Positions 1 to 5,874 are shown, counted from the first letter of the stretch. The stretch: DNA of 5,902 nt from Candidatus Glassbacteria bacterium RIFCSPLOWO2_12_FULL_58_11 (GCA_001780825.1 MFIX01000117.1:1-5902); one strand, 5' to 3'. Notes: a model not told the origin generated them from the letters alone. Program-made: numbers and translations.

Positions 1-1
1 C

Positions 2-1528
2 TACGCCCTGGAGCACCGCCTGCGGGTGGTTGTCGCCACCAGCGTCCTGTTTCTGCTATGCCTGGCGCTGATTCCCCTGATCGGCGTCGAGTTTATGCCC
101 AAGGCCGATGAGGGCGAGGTACGGGTCAATGCGGAAATGGATGTCGGCACCCGGGTCGAGGTCCTGGATGAGAAATTCCAGCAGATCGAGCGGGTCGTGC
201 GTCATGAAGTGCCGGAGCTCCGCAATACGGTCACCAGTATCGGCGGAACCGGCTGGCGGGTCGTGGGCGGGCATACAGGGGATATACGGATTTCCCTTGT
301 CCCGGAGCATCAGCGCCGCCGCACCAGCGAACAGATCGCCGCAGCCCTGCGCGGCAAGGTGGAAAATATGCCCGGGGTCACCAACCGGGTCCGTGAGGGC
401 CAGGGCTTGTTCATATTCCGAATAGTAAGCGGCGGCACCGAGCAGGTGCAGATCGATGTGCGGGGCCACAACCTGGAAATTTCCGACGCGCTGGCCCAGC
501 GGGTGCTCAAAGTGGTCGAGGGAATTCGCGGGGTGACCGACGCCAAGATCAGTCGCGAGCTGGGAGTGCCCGAGGAGCTGGTCCTGGTCGACCGTCAGAA
601 AGCTGCCGACATGAAACTGAATGTCTCTCAGATCGCCAACAGCCTGCAGACCGTGCTCTCCGGCACTCCGGCCGGCTTTTACCACGAGAGCGGGAAAGAG
701 TACCGCATCCTGGTCAAGGTCAAGGAATCCGAAAAACTGGACCTGAATGAGATCCTCGACCTGACCCTGACCAATTCCGACGGCAACCCGGTGGTGCTGC
801 GCAACGTGGTCCAGATCAAGCCGCGCACCGGCCCGGTGCTGATCGAGCGCAAGGACCAGGAGCGGATCGTGCAGATTTCCGCCAATATCAGCGGCCGGGA
901 CATGGGCTCGATAATCTCGGATATCCGGGAGGGCCTAAAAGCGGTGCCCGTACCCCGGGATTTCAGTATCGTTTTCAGCGGGGATTACGAGGAGCAGCAG
1001 AAAGCCTTCCTGGAGCTGATGCTCAGTATTGTCCTGGCGCTCATTCTGGTATATATGGTGATGGCCTGCCAGTACGAATCGCTGCGAGACCCGTTCGTGG
1101 TGATGTTTTCCGTGCCGCTGGCCGCGATCGGCGTGATCCTGCTGCTCTTCCTGACCCACACAACGTTCAACGTCCAGTCCTTTATCGGCTGCATCATGCT
1201 GGGCGGGATCGTGGTCAATAATGCGATCCTGCTGGTGGACCACACCAACCTGCTGCGCCGCCGGGATGGGATGCCGCTGCGCGAGGCGATCGAGGAGGCG
1301 GGCCGCAGACGGCTCAGGCCGATCCTGATGACCGCCCTGACCACTATCCTGGGCCTGGTGCCGCTGGCTTTCGGTATCGGCGAAGGCTCGGAGACCCAGG
1401 TGCCCCTGGCGCGGACCGTGATCGGCGGGCTGCTCAGCTCGACCCTGATCACCCTGGTCTTTGTCCCGGTGGTTTACTCGATTTTCGAGCGCAAGATGAC
1501 CGCCCAGGATGAGTCGGCGAAAGAGTAG
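2..1528 (+). CDS. RND-family efflux transporter, inner-membrane subunit, C-terminal half (5' end outside window)
   Basis: This is the distal half of a proton-driven RND pump of the AcrB/MdtB/CusA type, which works with a periplasmic adaptor and an outer-membrane channel to export drugs or other toxic compounds. The reading frame is open to the left edge (first full codon at 2), so the GTG at 26 is internal; about 508 residues of a usual ~1,040 are visible. In order they show a membrane helix (residues ~9-26) followed by the FMPKADEG motif typical of the start of the second periplasmic loop, a large periplasmic porter/docking region (~30-330), then five helices. The first of these is LELMLSIVLALILVYMVMAC at ~337. 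VVNNAILLVD (~404-413) and RLRPILMTALTTILGLVPL (~437-455) are hallmark motifs of helices 10 and 11. By eye, the AcrB K940 position is Asn, as in many non-AcrB members. Substrate class cannot be told because the helix 4 region is missing. Its adaptor gene is probably upstream, outside the window. The family call is firm. Confidence 0.95.
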   Translation, partial: YALEHRLRVVVATSVLFLLCLALIPLIGVEFMPKADEGEVRVNAEMDVGTRVEVLDEKFQQIERVVRHEVPELRNTVTSIGGTGWRVVGGHTGDIRISLVPEHQRRRTSEQIAAALRGKVENMPGVTNRVREGQGLFIFRIVSGGTEQVQIDVRGHNLEISDALAQRVLKVVEGIRGVTDAKISRELGVPEELVLVDRQKAADMKLNVSQIANSLQTVLSGTPAGFYHESGKEYRILVKVKESEKLDLNEILDLTLTNSDGNPVVLRNVVQIKPRTGPVLIERKDQERIVQISANISGRDMGSIISDIREGLKAVPVPRDFSIVFSGDYEEQQKAFLELMLSIVLALILVYMVMACQYESLRDPFVVMFSVPLAAIGVILLLFLTHTTFNVQSFIGCIMLGGIVVNNAILLVDHTNLLRRRDGMPLREAIEEAGRRRLRPILMTALTTILGLVPLAFGIGEGSETQVPLARTVIGGLLSSTLITLVFVPVVYSIFERKMTAQDESAKE

Positions 1529-1568
1529 TGAGACGGGTTGCTAAGGGAAGCAAAAATAGATCGCATTG

Positions 1569-1591
1569 ATGCTGTGCAAAAGATACAGCAT
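1569..1591. repeat. Inverted repeat ATGCTGT / ACAGCAT
   Basis: Seven-base perfect arms (1569-1575 and 1585-1591) are separated by the nine-base loop GCAAAAGAT. An outer pair GCAAAA (1550-1555) and TTTTGC (1597-1602) could close a larger structure around it. It lies about 40 bases after the RND stop codon and could help end or stabilise that transcript. No continuous T-run follows the inner stem, so it is not a textbook intrinsic terminator. Confidence 0.4.
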
Positions 1592-1652
1592 AGAAATTTT
1601 GCAATTGTTTTATCAGGAGTTGTAAAAGCTTTGAATGTTAGAGATTCTCTCA

Positions 1653-1764
1653 GCGAAGCGTGTAGAAGGCAAGTAATTTCCATGCTGGTCATGTTATGTG
1701 TACAAAGCCCGGCAGGCCTTTGCGCGATTTTGCGCGCAGGCGAGCTTGGCGAAGCGGAGTAGAA
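1653..1764. repeat. Imperfect direct repeat of GCGAAGCG...GTAGAA
   Basis: GCGAAGCGTGTAGAA (1653-1667) recurs as GCGAAGCGGAGTAGAA (1749-1764), differing by about one insertion and one substitution, with starts 96 bases apart. The two copies bracket the GC-rich hairpin segment. They could be arms of a small repeat element or a chance match; no target-site duplication was recognised. Confidence 0.3.
1718..1740. repeat. GC-rich hairpin TGCGCG / CGCGCA
   Basis: The arms TGCGCG (1721-1726) and CGCGCA (1733-1738) enclose the loop ATTTTG. With a two-base TT bulge on the left, two more C:G pairs extend the stem to CC/GG. A second overlapping pair, CAAAG (1703-1707) with CTTTG (1718-1722), competes for part of it. 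A further short hairpin GCTT-GGCG-AAGC follows at 1744-1755. Such a cluster of short palindromes resembles REP-like extragenic sequences, but only a genome-wide comparison could show that. Confidence 0.35.
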
Positions 1765-1790
1765 AATTCAAAAGCCGACAATAACCTTTG

Positions 1791-1828
1791 GTTCTTTTAG
1801 TTATGAAAGAACTGGTTTTGCTATTTTT
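1791..1828 (+). terminator. Possible weak intrinsic terminator for the RND transcript
   Basis: The arms GTTCTTT (1791-1797) and AAAGAAC (1806-1812) form a seven-pair stem with the eight-base loop TAGTTATG. A T-rich but interrupted stretch, TGGTTTTGCTATTTTT (1813-1828), follows. The stem is AT-rich and therefore weak, and the site lies about 260 bases after the RND stop codon. It may instead be part of a dispersed repeat. Confidence 0.25.
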
Positions 1829-1993
1829 GCCATCAAAAGTAGATTAAAAATGTTCTTTTTACTTCGATAACATCAATTTAATGATCTGAGTAGTGACTGC
1901 CTGCTCCAATCAGGCCGCCCCGTTCCCGATTCAAGCTCTCCCGGCTGGTTATTCCCCCCGTGCAAAGCGCCCGAACTCTGTAACATTTATCTT

Positions 1994-2022
1994 TTGACAA
2001 CGCTTTCTAGCTATGCTACTTT
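1994..2022 (+). promoter_or_regulatory. Sigma70-type promoter for the cytochrome operon
   Basis: A perfect -35 hexamer TTGACA (1994-1999) is followed, after exactly 17 bases, by TACTTT (2017-2022). The latter keeps the three most important -10 bases (T1, A2, T6) and is preceded by TG one base upstream (2014-2015), an extended -10 element. Transcription would start near 2029-2030, leaving a leader of about 96 bases before the ATG at 2126. Five-base inverted arms CTTTC (2003-2007) and GAAAG (2023-2027) flank the -10 region and could be a regulator site. A second candidate, TATGCT (2012-2017), is spaced too closely to the -35. Confidence 0.6.
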
Positions 2023-2036
2023 GAAAGTGCGGCTGA

Positions 2037-2052
2037 GATTGATCTATCAATC
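2037..2052. promoter_or_regulatory. Operator-like palindrome in the leader of the cytochrome operon
   Basis: The palindrome GATTGAT-CT-ATCAATC has perfect seven-base arms and a two-base centre, just downstream of the predicted transcription start. A protein bound here would most simply repress. Its half-sites TTGAT and ATCAA are identical to those of the FNR/CRP-family consensus, but the spacer is two bases instead of four, so it is not a standard FNR box. As RNA it could also form a small hairpin, together with the flanking GCGG (2029-2032) and CCGC (2052-2055). Confidence 0.4.
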
Positions 2053-2064
2053 CGCCGAATCCGC
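2049..2064. repeat. Short direct repeat AATCCGC
   Basis: Two identical seven-base copies (2049-2055 and 2058-2064) start nine bases apart in the operon leader and partly overlap the palindrome to the left. This may be a second regulator-binding sequence or chance. Confidence 0.25.
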
Positions 2065-2112
2065 TTGATACCAGATTCCTCCCGATAAATGCTTCTATTA
2101 CTTTTCCAGCCT

Positions 2113-2118
2113 GAGGAG
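2113..2118 (+). promoter_or_regulatory. Ribosome binding site GAGGAG
   Basis: A strong Shine-Dalgarno sequence lies seven bases before the ATG at 2126. It fixes the start of the first operon gene and argues against any earlier start in the leader. Confidence 0.8.
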
Positions 2119-2125
2119 AAAACCT

Positions 2126-3208
2126 ATGGATCCCTCCAAGCTAATCCCTGTGGCGGAGGCTCTCCCGGCGCCCTGGTGGCTGCTGGATTTCCTGGGAGTG
2201 CTGACCCTGATGCTGCACCTGCTGGTGATCAATATCGCCCTGGGCGGCAGCCTGATCTCGCTTTTCAGCCGGCTGAAAAGCGCCGATGCTCCGCCGGAGG
2301 CCACTCTCTCAGGGCTGTTCGCCACAAAAATCCCTACCTCGTTCGCAGTGGGAATTACCCTGGGTGTCGCCCCGCTGCTGTTCTTCCAGGTCCTCTACCA
2401 CCATTTCTTCTACACCAGCTCGGTGCTGATGGCCGTGTTCTGGATTCTGATCATCCCGCTGGTGATTATCGGCTATTACGGGGCCTATATCAACGCCCGC
2501 AAGTACGGTAAGTCCAGCATGCTGGCCACCGCTGCGCTGACAGTTACCTGCCTGGTGCTGCTTTACGTGGCTTTCGCGTTCCAGAACAACATCTCGCTGA
2601 TGTTGCAGCCGGAGAAATGGACCGCCTATTTCAATAACCGCTCCGGGACCATCCTAAGCCTGGACGATCCGGTACTCTGGCCGCGCTACCTGCATTTTAT
2701 CACCGCCTCGGTAGCGGTGGCCGCGCTGTTCAGCGCGCTTATCTGGAGCCTGCGTCGGCGCAAGGGCGCGGATGGCGCGGACGGGAAAATCCGGTCGGGA
2801 CTGCGGATATTCGCGGTGGCCACAATGATCCAGATCGTGCTCGGCTTCTGGCTCCTGATCGCCCTGCCCAAGCCGGTGATGATGCAGTTCATGGGGCAGA
2901 ACATGACCTATACCCTGTTCCTGTTCCTGGGGATCGTGCTCGCCCTGTCGGCGATAATGACCGCGGTGCTCGGCTGGCTCTATCCGACCCTGCTGGTGCT
3001 GCTGGGTACGGTCGCGGTGATGCTCCTGCTGCGCACGTTTCTGCGCACGGCCTATCTCAATCCCTATTTCCGGCTCGAGTCGCTGGGGCTGATACCCCAG
3101 TACGATGTCCTCGCGGTCTTTCTGGTGGTATTTGTCGCCGGCCTGGTTATCCTGGGTTTCATGCTTAAATGGGCGGTTGCCGCGGGCAACAGAAAGGCGG
3201 CGGCATGA
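2126..3208 (+). CDS. CydA-like membrane subunit (CydA'-type partner) of a cytochrome bd-like complex
   Basis: This 360-residue integral membrane protein is predicted to be the partner subunit of the large bd-like cytochrome downstream. It shows about nine hydrophobic helices (roughly residues 17-47, 70-90, 98-122, 131-152, 186-209, 225-247, 250-272, 276-301 and 327-350) with basic loops at 49-51, 125-129, 210-227 and the end, the layout of CydA. By-eye alignment to E. coli CydA places H31 (LHLLVINIALGG) at H19 and H190 (DPVLWPRYLHF) at H186, both heme ligands in the classical enzyme. No acidic residues match E99 and E107, and the E445 region reads LLRTFLRTAYLNP without the Glu. The segment P..WP....(H/R) at 182-190 is also present in the downstream protein (NPTYWPSLFFR), so the two look paralogous. 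It could be a structural or b-heme-carrying subunit. The start is set by GAGGAG, and its TGA overlaps the next ATG. Membrane-protein call firm, subunit role probable. Confidence 0.75.
   Translation: MDPSKLIPVAEALPAPWWLLDFLGVLTLMLHLLVINIALGGSLISLFSRLKSADAPPEATLSGLFATKIPTSFAVGITLGVAPLLFFQVLYHHFFYTSSVLMAVFWILIIPLVIIGYYGAYINARKYGKSSMLATAALTVTCLVLLYVAFAFQNNISLMLQPEKWTAYFNNRSGTILSLDDPVLWPRYLHFITASVAVAALFSALIWSLRRRKGADGADGKIRSGLRIFAVATMIQIVLGFWLLIALPKPVMMQFMGQNMTYTLFLFLGIVLALSAIMTAVLGWLYPTLLVLLGTVAVMLLLRTFLRTAYLNPYFRLESLGLIPQYDVLAVFLVVFVAGLVILGFMLKWAVAAGNRKAAA
3193..3208 (+). promoter_or_regulatory. Internal ribosome binding site and ATGA start/stop overlap
   Basis: AAAGG (3193-3197) lies seven bases before ATG 3205, whose last two bases are the first two of the TGA stop (3206-3208) of the preceding gene. 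This supports translational coupling, so the two proteins are probably made in matched amounts. It also supports 3205 over the in-frame start at 3169, whose extra residues (MGGCRGQQKGGG) would overlap the upstream gene by 40 bases and do not belong to the family. Confidence 0.75.
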
Positions 3209-5874
3209 ACTATCCAATCTGGGAACTCACTTATATCGGCGGCCCCTCGCTGATCGCCCTGATCGCGGTTACCCATGTTTATATCGCCCACCTGGCGGTA
3301 GGCGGCGGAGTGTTCCTCTGGCTCACCGATATCAAGGGCTTCCGGGAAAACAGCCCGGAAATCCACGGCTATCTGAAGAAACACATCTCGTTCTTCCTGT
3401 TGCTGACCATGGTTTTCGGCGCGGTGAGCGGGGTGGGCATCTGGTTCATTATCGCCCTGGTCAACCCGGCGGCCACGACTATCCTGATCCACAACTTCGT
3501 TTTCGGCTGGGCCATCGAGTGGGTCTTCTTTTTCGGCGAGATCGCCGCGCTGTTGATTTATTATTACTATTTCGACCGGATGGACCGGAAAACCCGGCTC
3601 AGGATTGCCTTCCTCTATGCTGTTTTCGCCTGGCTCAGCCTGTTTATAATCAACGGCATTATCGATTTTATGCTTACTTCCGGCAAGTGGATCGAAACCC
3701 AGAATTTCTGGGATGGATTTTTCAACCCCACTTACTGGCCCTCGCTGTTTTTCCGCACGTTTATCGCCTTTACTTTCGCGGGGCTTTTCGGCTATCTGAC
3801 CACGGTATTTCTGGAAGAAGAGAAATTCCGCCGGCGCATGCTCAGGTACTGCACTAAGTGGCTCCTGCTGCCCATGCTGGGCCTCATTCCCTCGGCCCTC
3901 TGGTATTATTACGCAGTGCCGCTGAGCTTCCGCGAGGTGGCTTTCGGAATGAACCGGGACCTGCCCCCCTTCCTGCATCTCCTGCCGGGCATGACCGCGC
4001 TGATCTTCCTGCTGGGTATCGTGCTTAGCGTGGCCTCCGGCCGGGGCGTACAGAAAGCCGCAGCTTTCCTGCTGATCCCGGTCGGGCTGTTCTGGATGGG
4101 CGGCTTCGAGTACACCCGCGAGATCGCCCGCAAGCCCTATGTCATCGCCAATTTCATGTACTCCAACTCGATCCCGGTCGCGGAGGTGGAGCTGCTGAAC
4201 CGGGATGGCGTTCTCAAACACGCCAAGTGGTCTGCCATCGATAAGGTCACCGCGGAAAACCGGCTCGAGGCGGGCCGCGAGATTTTCAACCTGGAATGCC
4301 TGGCCTGCCACACTGTCGGCGGTATCCGCAACGACATCCTGCCGCTGGCCGGAAAATTCCCCTACCGCGGCCTGCTGGCCCAGCTTACCGGCATGGGCAA
4401 GATCCGCCGCTACATGCCGCCCTTTGTCGGGACCGAGGAGGAGAAAGCCGCCCTGGCCGCCTATATCACCAGCGAGCTCCTGCACCGTGAGGTTGCCGAG
4501 CCGCCTGGCAGCCCGGCGAGCGGCGGCGCACTCGAGGAAACTCAAATCCCGCCGTTCGATCCGAAAAAGGATGAATACGTGCTTCTGGCCTGGAACTCTG
4601 CCGGCATGCAGGAGGTCAGCGACTGCGATGAGCTGTTCTCCTACCTGCCGCCGGGCAATACTGTCGAGGCGCAATTGCTCAAGCGCGGGCCGCAGCCTGT
4701 GCTGATCTCCGAGGGCGTGGAGCTGAGCTACAAGGTGGAGGACCAGCATGCTAACCCCGCCGGACATGACAGTTTCTGGGAGTTCTCCGAGGCGCTGTAC
4801 GGCAGGAAGATCGAAGCCGGCAAGGGGCTGGAGGGCAAGGGAGTCGAGGGCGTTTTCGACTGGGATGCGGAGAAAGAGATCTACCGCGCCAAGGGGGTCC
4901 CGCTGCTGCCCTACCGCGAGGATGGGACTTTCAACGCTTATCCGCTGGTGACAGTCGAGGCGCGGGAGAGCGGAAACGGCAAGCTTCTCGCCAGCACTAA
5001 AGTAGCGGCTCCGGTGTCCACTCAGATGGACTGTTACCGCTGCCACGGCGGGGAACCCCGCCAGGCCGGAGCGGGAATCTCGAAAGAGACCGCGGCCGCT
5101 ATTCTCCAGGCGCACGACCGTAACGAAAAAACCTCGCTGTACAAAGAGGCCATCGCAGGCAGGCCGCAGCTCTGCCAGAGCTGCCACGCCGACCCCTCCC
5201 AGGAGGACGGCGGCAAGCCCGAGGTGCTCAATCTCTCAGCGGCCATGCACGGCTGGCATGCCAACTACATGTCCGGCCTGGGAGATGAGGCCTGCCAGTA
5301 CTGCCATCCACTGGCTGCCGGAGCGGGCGGCGGCCTGCGCGGAGTCCATGGCAGCCCAGGCGCTAACTTAAACTGCAGCAACTGTCACGGGACTTTCGAG
5401 GACCTCTCGATATCCCTGCTGAACCGGGAGAGCGATAAGCCCTCAGCCCCGGCCATTATGAAAAACATTCAGCCGCGGATGGCCAAGTCCATCGGGGATA
5501 TCGCTCCCCGCACGCCCTGGCTGGAAAACCCGGACTGTTTCGCCTGCCACGTGGATTTCCAGCAGCCCGCGGAAGGAGCCACGGCTTTCAACCACTGGAA
5601 CCAGTCGCCCGAGGAGCTTTACCGCTCGTACCGGGACAACGCCCTGATCCGCTGCACCGGCTGCCACGGCTCCAGCCATGCAATCTATCCCGCGCTCAAC
5701 CCCGTGGAAAAATTCCGCGATGTGCTTCAGCCCATGCAGTACTGCGGGAAGCCTTTCGCGATCGGGGCCGACAAGTCCTGCGCGGTCTGCCACGTGAAAG
5801 AGATGGAGGACCCGATCCATCACGAGAACATGTTAAGAATGGTGCGCGACAAGGGCGGGTTTGAGGGGTTTTGA
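3205..5874 (+). CDS. Fusion protein: cytochrome bd-like catalytic subunit + class I cytochrome c + seven-heme cytochrome (octaheme in total)
   Basis: This 889-residue protein joins a membrane reductase to a periplasmic octaheme tail. Residues ~15-305 form eight helices with basic loops (44-59, 124-133, 207-218, 279-284) on alternate sides, so both ends should face outward and no signal peptide is needed. By-eye alignment to E. coli CydA matches H24 to H19, AIE105 to E99, E112 to E107, and REIARKPY (E306, R309) to the AEYGRQPW motif (E445, R448). The H186 position is R184. No Q-loop is seen, so quinol oxidation at the usual site is unlikely. Residues ~353-425 are a class I cytochrome c (C365/C368/H369, axial M404 in YMPPF). 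Residues ~457-600 resemble the beta region (AWN...LPPGNTVEAQL) that precedes multiheme domains in a large cytochrome family. Seven more CxxCH motifs start at C610, C657, C697, C724, C778, C817 and C859. Spare histidines (H637, H682, H685, H715, H797, H825, H872, H873) could be distal ligands. It probably reduces oxygen or a related acceptor; the electron path is inferred. Confidence 0.85.
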   Translation: MNYPIWELTYIGGPSLIALIAVTHVYIAHLAVGGGVFLWLTDIKGFRENSPEIHGYLKKHISFFLLLTMVFGAVSGVGIWFIIALVNPAATTILIHNFVFGWAIEWVFFFGEIAALLIYYYYFDRMDRKTRLRIAFLYAVFAWLSLFIINGIIDFMLTSGKWIETQNFWDGFFNPTYWPSLFFRTFIAFTFAGLFGYLTTVFLEEEKFRRRMLRYCTKWLLLPMLGLIPSALWYYYAVPLSFREVAFGMNRDLPPFLHLLPGMTALIFLLGIVLSVASGRGVQKAAAFLLIPVGLFWMGGFEYTREIARKPYVIANFMYSNSIPVAEVELLNRDGVLKHAKWSAIDKVTAENRLEAGREIFNLECLACHTVGGIRNDILPLAGKFPYRGLLAQLTGMGKIRRYMPPFVGTEEEKAALAAYITSELLHREVAEPPGSPASGGALEETQIPPFDPKKDEYVLLAWNSAGMQEVSDCDELFSYLPPGNTVEAQLLKRGPQPVLISEGVELSYKVEDQHANPAGHDSFWEFSEALYGRKIEAGKGLEGKGVEGVFDWDAEKEIYRAKGVPLLPYREDGTFNAYPLVTVEARESGNGKLLASTKVAAPVSTQMDCYRCHGGEPRQAGAGISKETAAAILQAHDRNEKTSLYKEAIAGRPQLCQSCHADPSQEDGGKPEVLNLSAAMHGWHANYMSGLGDEACQYCHPLAAGAGGGLRGVHGSPGANLNCSNCHGTFEDLSISLLNRESDKPSAPAIMKNIQPRMAKSIGDIAPRTPWLENPDCFACHVDFQQPAEGATAFNHWNQSPEELYRSYRDNALIRCTGCHGSSHAIYPALNPVEKFRDVLQPMQYCGKPFAIGADKSCAVCHVKEMEDPIHHENMLRMVRDKGGFEGF
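4297..4311 (+). other. CxxCH heme c site 1 (class I cytochrome c domain)
   Basis: It encodes CLACH (C365-H369), preceded by GREIFNLE, the usual N-terminal helix pattern of class I cytochrome c, and followed 35 residues later by the likely axial M404. This His/Met domain directly follows the last membrane helix, so it is well placed to pass electrons to the membrane hemes. Confidence 0.9.
5032..5793 (+). other. Seven-heme cluster: CxxCH heme c sites 2-8
   Basis: The seven motifs are CYRCH (5032-5046), CQSCH (5173-5187), CQYCH (5293-5307), CSNCH (5374-5388), CFACH (5536-5550), CTGCH (5653-5667) and CAVCH (5779-5793). Spacing between starts is 81 to 162 bases. The intervening MHGWHANYM (~681-689), GVHGSPG and RTPWLENPDCFACH patterns are typical of a widespread family of large multiheme cytochromes. 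The number of non-motif histidines is enough for mostly bis-His ligation, which usually gives low-potential electron-transfer hemes. Confidence 0.85.

Larger units (their letters stand above)
1529..1993. other. Intergenic region with AT-rich island, no supported gene
   Basis: No convincing gene lies between the RND stop codon and the promoter of the cytochrome operon. Base composition is patchy. Counted by hand, 1561-1680 is about 37% G+C, 1681-1740 about 57%, 1801-1860 about 25%, and 1921-1980 about 62%, while the flanking genes are clearly GC-rich. The AT-rich part contains several short inverted repeats and an imperfect direct repeat, listed separately. A 74-codon open frame (1538-1762) starts with TTG, has no clear ribosome binding site, and I do not recognise its product. 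The patchwork could be a dispersed non-coding repeat or the remains of an inserted element, but this is inference. Confidence 0.6.

Noticed and set aside
26..28. GTG as the start of the RND gene
   Set aside because: The frame stays open to the left edge with residues YALEHRLR that fit the family just before this membrane helix, so the gene begins outside the window.
1474..1692. 72-codon minus-strand frame across the end of the RND gene
   Set aside because: It overlaps the RND coding end and the AT-rich island, with no ribosome binding site or recognisable motif.
2039..2050. Canonical FNR box
   Set aside because: The half-sites match, but the spacer is two bases rather than the four of the FNR consensus, so it is reported only as an operator-like palindrome.
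2089..2511. 140-codon plus-strand open frame overlapping the first cytochrome gene
   Set aside because: It runs out of frame through the CydA-like gene, which has the strong ribosome binding site and coherent membrane helices. It is a shadow frame.
3169..3204. Earlier in-frame start for the fusion protein
   Set aside because: It would overlap the upstream gene by 40 bases and add a Gly/Gln-rich leader unlike the family. ATG 3205 has AAAGG at the right distance and an ATGA overlap.
3064..5187. A 707-codon open frame on the minus strand opposite the bd-like fusion gene
   Set aside because: It is a mirror effect of GC-rich codon use on the plus strand. Its product has no domain pattern and is rich in Gln, Glu, Pro and His. 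The plus-strand protein has eight CxxCH motifs and clear membrane helices.
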